Shown here: positions 25,240 through 34,751 of the stretch, in pieces
Layout of the letters: every line of letters begins with the position of its first letter
Numbering within the stretch: position 1 is the stretch's first letter
Source of the DNA: QHXN01 sp040509515
Lineage (GTDB): Bacteria > Acidobacteriota > Blastocatellia > Pyrinomonadales > Pyrinomonadaceae
Length of the DNA: 64,000 nt
Assembly: GCA_040509515.1 (NCBI GenBank)
Contig: JBEVKV010000166.1
Span: 9,822 to 73,821, forward strand
Reading direction: 5' to 3'
Translations under genes and position numbers: made by a program
The notes under the pieces: model-generated
What the model was told of the DNA's origin: nothing
The model's database searches: none
Seen by the model: the letters and a program-made list of their open reading frames with translations, nothing else

Positions 25240-28200
25240 ATGACCTCGAACACTACCGAGCGGAAAAATTCCGTCAACGACCTCATCGCGCGCATCGCGG
25301 CCATGCCGCCCGAGAAGCGGAAGCTGCTGCTCGGGCGACTGCCGCCGCTCTCCTTCGGGCAGCAGCGCCTCTGGTTCTTTCAGCAGATGGAGCCGGACGG
25401 CGCGCTGAACGTCATCGGGCTGCCGGTGCGTTTGCAGGGGCCGCTCGACGTGCCGGCGCTCGAACGCGCGCTGAGCGAGGTCGTGCGCCGTCACGAAGTC
25501 CTGCGTACATGCTTCCCCGTCTTCGAGGGGCGGCCCGTCCAGCTCGTGCTCCCGCCGCAGCCGCTCCCACTGCCCGCGGACGACCTCTCGGGTCTGCCGC
25601 CGGAGGCGCGCGAGGCGGAGGTGCAACGCCTCGTCGGCCTTGAAGTCAACCGCGCCTTCGACCTGCAACAGGGGCCGGTCTTCCGCGGGCGTCTGCTGCG
25701 TCTCGGCGCGGAAGACCACGTCGTTATCCTGACCGTCCACCACATAGTCTTCGACGGCTGGTCGAGCGGCGTCCTCATCCGCGAAGTCGGGACGCTGTAC
25801 GCCGCCTTCGCGGGCGGCGCGGCGTCGCCGCTGCCGGAGTTGAGTTTTCAGTATGGCGACTACGCGCGCTGGCAGCGCGAGTGGTTGCAGGACGCATCGG
25901 TCGAAGAGCATCTGGACTTCTGGCGGCGTCGCCTGTCGGGGCTGCCGCCGCTGTTGGAGTTGCCGTGGGATCGCCCGCGCCCGGCCGTCCAGACCTTCCG
26001 CGGCGGGCACGAGACCGTCGAGCTAGACGGCGCGCTGGCCGACGCGCTCAAGGCGCTGAGCCGCCGCGAAGGCGCGACGCTCTTCATGACGCTGCTCGCG
26101 GCCCTCCAGACTTTGCTCTATCGCTACACGGGGCAGACCGACATCCCCGTCGGCAGCCCCGTCTCCGGGCGCACGACCGCCGAGACCGAAAACCTCATCG
26201 GCTTCTTCGTCAACACGAGCGTCTTCAGTTCACAGCTTTCGGGACGGCTCAGCTTCCGCGACCTGCTGCGGCAGGTGCGCGAAGACGTGCTCGAAGCCCA
26301 CGCGCATCAGGAGTTGCCGTTCGAGCGGCTGGTCGAGGCGCTGCAACCGGAGCGCAACCTCTCCTACTCGCCCCTGTTTCAGGTGATGTTCGCGTTGCAG
26401 AACGCGCCCACGCAGACCGGACGCCTGCCGGGCGTCGGCCTCTCCATCCTCGAATACGAGACCGACCGCACGCAGGGCTTCGACCTGACGCTCATCCTCA
26501 TCGAGACCGACCGCGGGCTCATCGGAACTTTTGAATACGATTCGAGCCTCTTCGATGCCGACACCGTCAGACGCTTCATCGGTCACCTCAAGTCGCTGCT
26601 GCAAACAATCGCCGCGTCGCCCGACGCGCGGCTCGCGGAGATAGACTTCCTCGACCGCGCCGAGCGCGAGCAGTTGCTCTTCGACTGGAACCGGACGCGC
26701 GCCGAATACCCGCGCGACTCTCTCTTCCACCAACTCTTCGAGGCGCAGGCCGCGCGCACGCCCGAGTCCACGGCCGTGAGCTTCGCGGGGCGCGAGCTGA
26801 GCTACCGGCAGTTGAACGAGCGCGCGAACCTTCTGGCGCGGACGCTGGTCGCAAGCGGCGTCGGCCCCGAGAGCGTCGTGGCTTTGCTGGCCGAGCGCGG
26901 CATCGAGTTGCTGACGGCCATCATCGCGGTCTTCAAAGCCGGCGCGGCCTACCTGCCGCTCGACCCCGTCGCCCCGCCCGCGCGGCAGGCCCAGATCATC
27001 GCGCAGAGCCGGGCGTCTCTGCTCCTCGTCGCGGAAGAGTTCGACCGGCCGCTGGCGCAGTCACTCGAACTGTTGCCGGAGGCCGAGCGCCCGCCGGCGC
27101 GGCCCATCGCCCCCGCCCTCGCGGAAGAGACGCCGGCGGAGAACCTTCCGCTGCGCGGCGGCCCGCGCAACCTCGCCTACGTCATCTACACGTCGGGCTC
27201 GACGGGCGTGCCGAAGGGGGCCATGATCGAGCAGCGCGGCATGGTCAACCACCTCTACGCGAAGGTGCACGGGCTGAACCTGTCGGCCGGCGACGTAATC
27301 GCCGAGACGGCCTCGCAGTGTTTCGACATCTCGGTGTGGCAGTTCCTCGCGGCGCTGCTCGTCGGCGGCCGGGTCGAGATTTTCCCAGACGAAGTGGCGC
27401 ACGACGGCCCGCGCCTTTTGGAAGCGACCGAAGAGCGCGCGGTGACGATTCTGGAGACGGTGCCCTCTCTGCTGCGCGCCATGCTCGACGAGGGCGGGCG
27501 TCTGAACGGCCTCTCGCTGAAGGCGCTGCGCTGGATGATTCTGACCGGCGAAGCCCTGCCGCCGGAGCTGTGCCGCCGCTGGCTGGAACTGTACCCGCGC
27601 ATTCCCGTCCTCAACGCCTACGGCCCGACGGAGTGCTCGGACGACGTGACGCACCACGCCGCTTACGAGCCGCCGCCGCCGGAGGTCGTCCACATGCCCA
27701 TCGGGCTGCCCATCATCAACACGCAGCTTTACATCCTCGACCGGCACCTGCGGCCGCTCGCCCGGGGTTGTCGCGGCGAGCTGTACGTGGGCGGCGACGG
27801 CGTCGGGCGCGGCTACCTGCACGACCCCGCGCGCACCGCCGAACTCTTCGTGCCCGACGCGCTGAGCGGCGAGGCGGGCGCGCGGCTCTACCGCACCGGC
27901 GACGCGACGCGGTACCTGCCGGGCGGGACTATCGAGTATCTGGGCCGCGTCGATAATCAGGTCAAGCTGCGCGGCTTCCGCATCGAGCCGGGCGAGATCG
28001 AGGCCGCGCTCGCGCAGCACCCGGAGGTGCGCGAGGCGGTCGTCGTGGCGCACGAGAGCGAGGCCGGCGACGCGCATCTGGTGGCCTACGTCGTCCCGAC
28101 GCTCGGCGGCGCGGCCGAACGCGACGACGCCTCTCAGGCGGCGGCGACGGATTTCGAGGCGAAGCAGGTCGAGAGTTGGCAGGCCGTCTACAACGACGTG

Positions 28201-31200
28201 TACCGCGAGCAGGCGCGCTCGGAGCTTGACGAGGCGGTGAGCCTGCGCGTCTGGATCAACAGCTACACGGGGCAGCCTTTCCCCGAGGAGGAGATTCTCG
28301 AATCGGTCGAGGACGCGGCGCAACGCATCCTCTCCCTGCAGCCTTCGCGCGTGCTGGAAGTCGGCTGCGGGACGGGGCTCATCATGTTCCGCGTCGCCCC
28401 TTACTGCGACTACTACTTCGGCACGGACATCTCAAAGGAGGCGCTCCGCCTGCTCGGCCAGCAGATTGAAAAGAGCCGGCAGACGTTGCCCGAAATCAAG
28501 CTGGCGGCGCGCGCGGCCGACGACTTCGCGGACATCCCGCCCGACTCCTTCGACGTGGTCGTCATCAACGAAGTCTCGCAGTACCTGCCGAGCGGCGACT
28601 ACCTGCGGCGCGTCATCGAAGGCGCGTTGCGTGTGGTACGGCCGCGCGGGGCAGTCTTCGTCGGCGGCGTGCGGAGCCTGCCGCTGCTCGAAGCCTTCCA
28701 CGCCTCCGTGCAGTTGGCCGAAGAGCCCGCGTCGCACAGCGTCGCGCAGTTCCGCCAGCAGGTTCTCAAACGGAGCTTGCAGGAGAAGGAGCTGCTGCTG
28801 TCGCCCGACTTCTTCCTCGACCTGCCCGCGCGCCTGCCGCAAATCACACACGTCCACTGCGAGCTGAAAGGCGGCCGCCACCTCAACGAGTTCACGAAGT
28901 TTCGCTATGACGCGGTGCTGCGCGTGGGCGCGGAGTTCGAGGACGGGGAAGAGGCCGTCTGGCGCGACTGGCAGGCGGAAGGCATGACAGCGGACTCCTT
29001 GAGTCGCGTGCTGCGCGAGGAAGCGCCGGAGCTGCTCTGCTTCGCCAACGTCCCGAACGCGCGGCTCACGGAAGACCTCGCGCTCGCGCGGCTGCTCGAC
29101 GGTTTCGATAAGCGCTCGACGGTCGGCGAGTTGCGGCAGGCCGTGCGTGAAGAGACGGCGGCCGACGCGCGCGGCGGCGTCGACCCGGCCGAGCTGTGGG
29201 ACTTGCAGCGTGAGCTGCCTTACGTGGTCAACGTGAGCGCGTTCGGGTTGGACGAGGGCGGGAGCTTCGCGGCGGTCTTCCGCAAGACCTCGGACGCGCG
29301 GAAGGTCGTGCCGCTGAGCCCGCCGCGTGAGAAGCGCGCGGGCGTGCGGCGCAAGGGCGCGGCGCACGCCAACGACCCTTCGCGCTGGGCGACGGTCGAG
29401 CGGCTCGGCCCGCAGTTGCGCGAGCATTTGCGCGAGCGCGTGCCCGAATACATGCTGCCCGCGGCCTTCGTCTTCCTCCCGCAGATGCCGCTCACGCCGA
29501 ACGGCAAGCTCGACCGTCGCGCGCTGCCAGAGCCAATCTTCTCATCGGCCGAGAGCGACGGCGCGGCCACGGCCATGCCGCTCTCGATGACGGAGGAGCT
29601 GCTGGCCGAGATTTGGACGGAGGTCTTAGGACAAGCCAGAGTCGGGCGCGGCGACAACTTCTTCGCGCTCGGCGGACACTCGCTGCTGGCGACGCAAGTC
29701 CTCTCGCGCATCCGCGTCCTCTGGCAAGTCGAACTCCCTTTGCGCGCGCTCTTCGACGCCCCGACGATTGAGCGGCTGGCCGTGCAGGTCGAGTCCGCGC
29801 AGCGTCGCGGTCAGGGCTTCGCCGTCAGGCCGCCGCTTCAGCCCGCCGCGCGCGAAGGGGACTTGCCGCTTTCGTTCGCGCAACAGCGGCTCTGGTTTCT
29901 GGATCAGTTAGAGCCGGGCAGCTCGCTCTATAACATCCCGGTCGCGCTGCGCCTGAGCGGGAACCTTCGCGTGCCGGAGTTCGAGGCGGCGCTCGGCGAG
30001 CTGGCGCGGCGGCACGAGACGCTGCGGACGCGCTTCGTGGTCGAGGGCGAAGAGCCGCGGCAGGAGGTCATGGACGCCGGCCCAATCGGTGTGCGGCTCC
30101 ACGACCTGCGCGAGCGGCCCGCGCCCGAACGCGAGACGGAGGCGCGGCGCATCATGGCGGAGGAGGCCGCCGCGCCTTTCGACTTGCAGGCCGGCGGGCT
30201 GCTGCGCGTCTGCCTGATTCGTCTGACGGAAGAGGAGCACATCATCGTCCTCACCGTCCATCACATCGTCTCGGACGGCTGGTCGATGGGCGTGCTCGTC
30301 CGCGAGGTGACGGAACTCTACAGGGCTCAGGTCGAGGGGCGTCCGCCGGCTCTTAAAGAACTGCCCGTGCAGTACGCCGACTTCGCCGTGTGGCAGCGCC
30401 GCTGGCTGGCCGAGGGGATGGCCGCGGAGGTCGCCTACTGGCGCGAGCAACTGGCGGGCGCGCCGCCACTGTTGGAGTTGCCGACGAGCCGACCGCGCCC
30501 GGCGGTGCAGAGCTTCCGCGGCGCGCTCGAAGGCTTCGAGGTGAGCGGGGAAGTGCGCGAAGGGCTCAGGCGTTTGAGCCGGCGCGAGGGCGCGACGCTC
30601 TTCATGGTTCTGCTGGCGGCCTTCAAGACCCTCCTCTGGCGCTACACGGGGCAGACCGAGTTGGTCGTCGGGACGCCCGTCGCCGGCCGGACGAGCGCCG
30701 AGCTGGAAGGCTTAATCGGCTTCTTCGTCAACACGCTGCCGCTGCGCACGTCGCTGCGCGCGGCGGACAGTTTCTCGGAGCTGGTCGGGCGCGTGCGCGA
30801 GACGAGCCTCGGGGCGTACGCGCACCAGGACTTGCCGTTCGAGAAGCTGGTCGAGGAACTGAACCCGCCGCGCGACCTGAGTTACGCGCCGATCTTTCAG
30901 GTCGTCTTCGGGTTGCAGAACGCGCCGATGCCGGAGGCGAGCCTCCCCGAGTTGACCCTGAGCCCAGTGGATGTCGAGCCGGAAACTTCCAAGTTCGACG
31001 TGACGCTCTTCATGGTGGCGACGGGCTCGCGGCTGGTCGGAACGGTGGAATACAACTCAGACCTCTTCGACGCCGCTTCGGTCAAGCGGATGGTCGGTCA
31101 CTTCCAGAACGTCCTCGAAGCCGCCGTGGCTCAGCCTTCGCAGCCGCTCTCGTCGCTGCCGCTGCTCAGCGCCGAGGAGCGGCGTCAACTGCTAATCGGC

Positions 31201-33090
31201 TGGAACGAGACGGCCGTGGACTACCCGCGCGAGTCGCGCGTCCACGAGCTTTTTCAGGCGCAGGCGGCGAAGACGCCCGAGCGCGCGGCGCTGGTGTTCG
31301 AGGGCGAGGAGCTGAGCTACGGCGAGCTGAACGCGCGGGCCAACCGTCTGGCGCGTCTCCTGCAAGGTCTCGGCGTCGGCCCGGAGACGCGTGTCGCGTT
31401 GCTGGTCGAACGCTCGCCGGCTTCGGTCGTCGGGCTGCTCGCCATCTGGAAGGCGGGCGGGTGCTACCTGCCGCTCGACGCGCAAACTCCCGCCGAGCGG
31501 CTGGCCTTCATGATCGAAGACTCGGGCGCGGAGTTGATTCTGACGCAGTCCTCGCTGGCCGCGGCCCTGCGGCCCGAAAGGGCGCGCGTCGTCGAGCTTG
31601 AGCGCGTCGAAGCCGACCTCGCCGCCGAGAGCGCGGACGACCTGCCCGCGCGCCCACGCCCCGGCGAAGTGGCTTACATGATTTACACCTCCGGCACGAC
31701 GGGCCGGCCGAAGGCCGTCGTCGTCGAGCACGGCCACCTCGTCAACACGCTCGTGTGCAGCCGGCACCGCCACGAAGCGGGGCCGGAGGACGTGATGCCC
31801 GTCCTCGCCTCGTTCTCTTTCGACATCTCTCTGTTTGAACTTTTCCTGCCGCTGCTCTCGGGCGGCAAGGGCGTGCTCTACACGCCGGAGGCGATGCTCG
31901 ACATGGGGGCGTTCACGCGCGGCTTGCAGGAGATGACGCTGCTGCACGTCGTCCCGAGCCTGATGCGGCAGTTGGCCGAAGCGCACCGCAGCGGCGAGGC
32001 CGCCGGCGGCTACGAACGTCTGCGTCAGGTCTTCATCGGCGGCGACTGGGTGCCGCCGGATTTGTTGGAGCAGATGCGCGAGATTTTCCCGCGCGCGGAG
32101 ATACACGTCCTCTACGGCCCGACCGAGGGGACGATCATCTGCACCAGCTATCAGGTGCCGCGCGGGCAGCCGCTTGAGCGCAACTTAATCGGGCGTCCGC
32201 TCGGGAACGTGCAGCTTCGCCTGCTCGACGCACACGGCAACCCCGTGCCCGTCGGCGTGGCGGGCGAAATCTACCTCGGCGGCGCGAGCGTGGCGCGCGG
32301 CTACCTGAACCGCGACGAGCTGACACGCGAGCGGTTCGTGGACGTTGACGGCGGGCGCTTCTACCGGACGGGCGACCTGGCGCGCTACATGGCCGACGGC
32401 CAGATCGAGTTCATCGGGCGCACGGACGAACAGGTCAAGGTCAGAGGCTTCCGCATCGAGTTGGGTGAGATCGAGTCCGTGCTGACGCAGCACCCGGGCG
32501 TGCGCGAGGCCGCCGTCCTCGCCGTGGCCGACGCGTCACAGGAGAAGCGCCTCGACGCCTACGTCGTGCCCGAGCCCGACGCCGTCCCGACGGGCGGCGA
32601 GCTGCGCGGCTTCCTCCAGCCGAAGCTGCCGGAGTACATGATTCCTTCGAGCTTCAAGCTGCTCGACGCGCTGCCGCTCACGCCGCACGGCAAAGTCAAC
32701 CGCCGCGCCCTCGCCGGCTTGAGCGCCTCGCAGTTGACGACCGGCGCGGAGTTCGTCGCGCCGCGCACCGAGACGGAGAAGGCCATCGCGGAGGTCTGGC
32801 AAGAGGTGCTCAGGGTCGAGCGGGTCGGCGCGCACGATAACTTCTTCGCGCTCGGCGGCCACTCGCTTCTGCTCATCCAACTGCTCAGGCGGTTGCAGAC
32901 CGTCCTCAAGCGCGAGCTTTCGGTCGTCGACCTCTTCAGGTATCCGAGCGTGGGCGCGCTGGCCGCCTACCTCGGCCGGGAGGAGACGGCCGAACCCACC
33001 TTCGAGAAGGTGGACGAGAGGGCGCGGCGGCAGAAACAGGCGCTCAATCAGAACCGGCGGCGCCCGCCGAAGGAGGCCAGAATCTCGTGA
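25240..33090 (+). CDS. NRPS, C-A(Dab/Dap-like)-nMT-T-C-A(?)-T
   Basis: 2616 residues. ATG 25240 opens MTSNTTER and a docking-like helix (MPPEKRKLLLGRL). C1 (about 45-480) has His167, His168, Asp172. A1 starts near residue 490; its pocket reads D-I-W-E-I-T-A-D-D, one residue from the code I know for 2,4-diaminobutyrate. Between the late A motifs lies a methyltransferase (about 970-1240) with SAM motif VLEVGCGTG (Val1038-Gly1046), the position of NRPS N-methyltransferases. T1 has Ser1481. C2 has His1674, His1675, Asp1679. A2 (about 1985-2490) reads D-I-F-H-F-G-L-I-I, which I cannot assign. T2 has Ser2542, then a tail rich in Arg/Lys/Gln. The clustered sbnA/sbnB pair makes diaminopropionate, so A1 plausibly loads Dap, giving an N-methyl-Dap residue. 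No thioesterase domain follows. The ribosome-binding site is weak. Confidence 0.95.
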   Translation: MTSNTTERKNSVNDLIARIAAMPPEKRKLLLGRLPPLSFGQQRLWFFQQMEPDGALNVIGLPVRLQGPLDVPALERALSEVVRRHEVLRTCFPVFEGRPVQLVLPPQPLPLPADDLSGLPPEAREAEVQRLVGLEVNRAFDLQQGPVFRGRLLRLGAEDHVVILTVHHIVFDGWSSGVLIREVGTLYAAFAGGAASPLPELSFQYGDYARWQREWLQDASVEEHLDFWRRRLSGLPPLLELPWDRPRPAVQTFRGGHETVELDGALADALKALSRREGATLFMTLLAALQTLLYRYTGQTDIPVGSPVSGRTTAETENLIGFFVNTSVFSSQLSGRLSFRDLLRQVREDVLEAHAHQELPFERLVEALQPERNLSYSPLFQVMFALQNAPTQTGRLPGVGLSILEYETDRTQGFDLTLILIETDRGLIGTFEYDSSLFDADTVRRFIGHLKSLLQTIAASPDARLAEIDFLDRAEREQLLFDWNRTRAEYPRDSLFHQLFEAQAARTPESTAVSFAGRELSYRQLNERANLLARTLVASGVGPESVVALLAERGIELLTAIIAVFKAGAAYLPLDPVAPPARQAQIIAQSRASLLLVAEEFDRPLAQSLELLPEAERPPARPIAPALAEETPAENLPLRGGPRNLAYVIYTSGSTGVPKGAMIEQRGMVNHLYAKVHGLNLSAGDVIAETASQCFDISVWQFLAALLVGGRVEIFPDEVAHDGPRLLEATEERAVTILETVPSLLRAMLDEGGRLNGLSLKALRWMILTGEALPPELCRRWLELYPRIPVLNAYGPTECSDDVTHHAAYEPPPPEVVHMPIGLPIINTQLYILDRHLRPLARGCRGELYVGGDGVGRGYLHDPARTAELFVPDALSGEAGARLYRTGDATRYLPGGTIEYLGRVDNQVKLRGFRIEPGEIEAALAQHPEVREAVVVAHESEAGDAHLVAYVVPTLGGAAERDDASQAAATDFEAKQVESWQAVYNDVYREQARSELDEAVSLRVWINSYTGQPFPEEEILESVEDAAQRILSLQPSRVLEVGCGTGLIMFRVAPYCDYYFGTDISKEALRLLGQQIEKSRQTLPEIKLAARAADDFADIPPDSFDVVVINEVSQYLPSGDYLRRVIEGALRVVRPRGAVFVGGVRSLPLLEAFHASVQLAEEPASHSVAQFRQQVLKRSLQEKELLLSPDFFLDLPARLPQITHVHCELKGGRHLNEFTKFRYDAVLRVGAEFEDGEEAVWRDWQAEGMTADSLSRVLREEAPELLCFANVPNARLTEDLALARLLDGFDKRSTVGELRQAVREETAADARGGVDPAELWDLQRELPYVVNVSAFGLDEGGSFAAVFRKTSDARKVVPLSPPREKRAGVRRKGAAHANDPSRWATVERLGPQLREHLRERVPEYMLPAAFVFLPQMPLTPNGKLDRRALPEPIFSSAESDGAATAMPLSMTEELLAEIWTEVLGQARVGRGDNFFALGGHSLLATQVLSRIRVLWQVELPLRALFDAPTIERLAVQVESAQRRGQGFAVRPPLQPAAREGDLPLSFAQQRLWFLDQLEPGSSLYNIPVALRLSGNLRVPEFEAALGELARRHETLRTRFVVEGEEPRQEVMDAGPIGVRLHDLRERPAPERETEARRIMAEEAAAPFDLQAGGLLRVCLIRLTEEEHIIVLTVHHIVSDGWSMGVLVREVTELYRAQVEGRPPALKELPVQYADFAVWQRRWLAEGMAAEVAYWREQLAGAPPLLELPTSRPRPAVQSFRGALEGFEVSGEVREGLRRLSRREGATLFMVLLAAFKTLLWRYTGQTELVVGTPVAGRTSAELEGLIGFFVNTLPLRTSLRAADSFSELVGRVRETSLGAYAHQDLPFEKLVEELNPPRDLSYAPIFQVVFGLQNAPMPEASLPELTLSPVDVEPETSKFDVTLFMVATGSRLVGTVEYNSDLFDAASVKRMVGHFQNVLEAAVAQPSQPLSSLPLLSAEERRQLLIGWNETAVDYPRESRVHELFQAQAAKTPERAALVFEGEELSYGELNARANRLARLLQGLGVGPETRVALLVERSPASVVGLLAIWKAGGCYLPLDAQTPAERLAFMIEDSGAELILTQSSLAAALRPERARVVELERVEADLAAESADDLPARPRPGEVAYMIYTSGTTGRPKAVVVEHGHLVNTLVCSRHRHEAGPEDVMPVLASFSFDISLFELFLPLLSGGKGVLYTPEAMLDMGAFTRGLQEMTLLHVVPSLMRQLAEAHRSGEAAGGYERLRQVFIGGDWVPPDLLEQMREIFPRAEIHVLYGPTEGTIICTSYQVPRGQPLERNLIGRPLGNVQLRLLDAHGNPVPVGVAGEIYLGGASVARGYLNRDELTRERFVDVDGGRFYRTGDLARYMADGQIEFIGRTDEQVKVRGFRIELGEIESVLTQHPGVREAAVLAVADASQEKRLDAYVVPEPDAVPTGGELRGFLQPKLPEYMIPSSFKLLDALPLTPHGKVNRRALAGLSASQLTTGAEFVAPRTETEKAIAEVWQEVLRVERVGAHDNFFALGGHSLLLIQLLRRLQTVLKRELSVVDLFRYPSVGALAAYLGREETAEPTFEKVDERARRQKQALNQNRRRPPKEARIS

Positions 33091-33111
33091 CTTTTCGCGC
33101 GCGTCGAAAAG
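33091..33111 (+). terminator. hairpin after NRPS stop (weak terminator candidate)
   Basis: CTTTTCG and CGAAAAG form a 7-bp stem around a 7-nt loop directly after the stop codon at 33090. No T-run follows on the + strand, so intrinsic termination is doubtful. Its position, just before a promoter-like pair, makes a transcription-unit boundary plausible. Confidence 0.35.
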
Positions 33112-33137
33112 AGTTGGAAGGAGAGTTGGAAAGAGAG
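33111..33137 (+). repeat. 12-bp tandem repeat upstream of larA-like gene
   Basis: GAGTTGGAAGGA at 33111-33122 is followed by GAGTTGGAAAGA at 33123-33134 and the start of a third unit. The second copy overlaps the -35-like hexamer, so it could be a regulator binding site. Confidence 0.6.
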
Positions 33138-33154
33138 TCGGCGCTATGTATGAT
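33126..33154 (+). promoter_or_regulatory. sigma70-like promoter candidate for the larA-sbnA-sbnB-mbtH-TE-NRPS unit
   Basis: TTGGAA (33126-33131) and TATGAT (33149-33154) are separated by 17 bp. This is the only gap above 200 bp within the cluster. Predicted transcription start is about 33161, giving a leader of about 145 nt. No riboswitch was recognised in the leader. Confidence 0.45.
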
Positions 33155-33306
33155 AGGAAGCCTGTCGTGAAGAAACGGGCGCTTCCGGCCAGTTTCAATC
33201 TCCCTACCATGTCGGGACTGAAGTCGGTTTTGCGGCACTCTGCCCCGCCCCCGACGTGCGGTAGCTCTGCCCTCGACAGTCCACAAATAACAAGTGAGCT
33301 AAAGCT

Positions 33307-34626
33307 ATGAGTCAGGCGCACGCCGCACTGCCGGACGCGGCGACCGACGAGGTCGTCAGGCTCGGATACGGGGCCGGGACGATTGAGTTCGGCTACGACC
33401 CGCACCGCTTCGAGGTGCTGTCGGCGCGCGACGCGCACGCCGAGCCCTTGACCGACGAAGCGCTCTCGGCCGCGATGGACGCGCCCGTCAACTCGCCGCG
33501 GCTTGCGGACGTGGTGAGTAAGAGTGATCGCGTCGTGTGCGTGATACCGGACGCGACGCGCGCGGCCGGCGTCGAGCGTGTGCTGGCGCAAGTCTACGCG
33601 CGCCTGCGTGGGCGTGGCGTCGCGCCGGAGCGCATCTCATGTCTGGTCGGGGGCGGCATCCACCGCCCGCCGACCGAGCAGGAGATTCGGCAACTGCTCG
33701 GCGACGAGTTGGCCGCGCGCGTCACAGTCCACGCGCACCACGCGAGCGAGCCCGACGAGTGCGTCACGCTCGGCACGACGAGCCGCGGCACGCCCGTCGC
33801 GCTCAACCGCAGGCTGTTGGAGACGGATCACGTCGTCGTCATCGGCGGCATCACGTTCCACTACTTCGCGGGATTCTCGGGCGGGCGCAAGGGCGTCCTG
33901 CCGGGCTGCGCGGCCGAGCCGTCAATTCAGCGCAACCACAAACTCTCTTTCGACGAGCAGACGATGGACAAGCGCGCGGGGGTGACTTCCGGCCGGCTGG
34001 AGGGCAACCCGGTGCACGAGGACATGGTCGAGGCCGTGAGCATGTTCGGCCCGTCGTTTCTGGTGAACACGGTGCTGAACGGCGACAACGAAATCGTCGC
34101 GGCCTACGCCGGCCACTGGCGCGACGCGCACCTGCGCGGCTGCGCGGAGTACGCGGCGGCGCACACGGTGCCCTTCGAGTCCCGGCGTCCGCTGGTCGTC
34201 GTCAGCGCGGGCGGCTCACCGCGCGACCTCAACCTGATTCAATCGCACAAGGCGATGGAGCACGCCTCGCACCTGCTGACCGAAGGCGGCACGATGATCG
34301 CCCTCGCCGAGTGCTCGCAGGGGTTGGGCCGCGATGATTTTCTGGACTGGTTCGTCCCCGGCGGCTCGCGCGCGACGGCGCTCAAGCTGATGGAGAACTA
34401 CAAGGTCAACGGTCAGACCGCGTGGGGCTTGAGGCGCAAGGCGGAACGCTTCCGCCTGATGCTGGTCTCGAAGCTCGACGGCGAGGTGGTTCGCCACATG
34501 GGTCTTGAGCCGCACGACTCTCTGGACTCGGCGCTGGCGGCGGCCGGAGACGCGCCGGGCTTCATCATGCCGAGCGGCCTCTCGACGCTGCCGCAACTGC
34601 GAACGCCCGCCGCCGGCCCGCAGTAA
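33307..34626 (+). CDS. LarA-family nickel-dependent racemase-like protein (DUF2088)
   Basis: 439 residues matching the lactate racemase LarA family, which interconverts 2-hydroxyacid stereoisomers using a nickel-pincer nucleotide. Recognisable family features: DATR near residue 82 (LarA has DHTRP), GGGIHRPPT with His119, ITFHYFAGFSGGRKGVLPG with His185 and Lys195. The two His are the catalytic pair positions and the Lys is the residue that anchors the cofactor in LarA. The cofactor-making genes larB, larC and larE are not in the window, so they must be elsewhere if the protein is active. It is the first gene after the 33.1 kb gap and stands 125 nt before sbnA. A hydroxy- or amino-acid epimerase acting on a precursor is plausible, but no substrate can be named. 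Confidence 0.82.
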   Translation: MSQAHAALPDAATDEVVRLGYGAGTIEFGYDPHRFEVLSARDAHAEPLTDEALSAAMDAPVNSPRLADVVSKSDRVVCVIPDATRAAGVERVLAQVYARLRGRGVAPERISCLVGGGIHRPPTEQEIRQLLGDELAARVTVHAHHASEPDECVTLGTTSRGTPVALNRRLLETDHVVVIGGITFHYFAGFSGGRKGVLPGCAAEPSIQRNHKLSFDEQTMDKRAGVTSGRLEGNPVHEDMVEAVSMFGPSFLVNTVLNGDNEIVAAYAGHWRDAHLRGCAEYAAAHTVPFESRRPLVVVSAGGSPRDLNLIQSHKAMEHASHLLTEGGTMIALAECSQGLGRDDFLDWFVPGGSRATALKLMENYKVNGQTAWGLRRKAERFRLMLVSKLDGEVVRHMGLEPHDSLDSALAAAGDAPGFIMPSGLSTLPQLRTPAAGPQ

Positions 34627-34751
34627 TTTAAAACCGCGAAAATCTTCGTCACTCCGCGCGGCCGTCCGGCCCGCCTGTCCGCCCGTCAGTCTCGGGCACA
34701 CTTTCTCTCCCCGCGTTTCGGAATAGCATTCAGATCGGAGCCGTAGTCGTC

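Noticed and set aside
34627..34751. Possible promoter between the larA-like gene and sbnA
   Set aside because: The 125-bp gap has pyrimidine-rich sequence but no paired -35/-10 hexamers that stand out; read-through from 33.1 kb is simpler.
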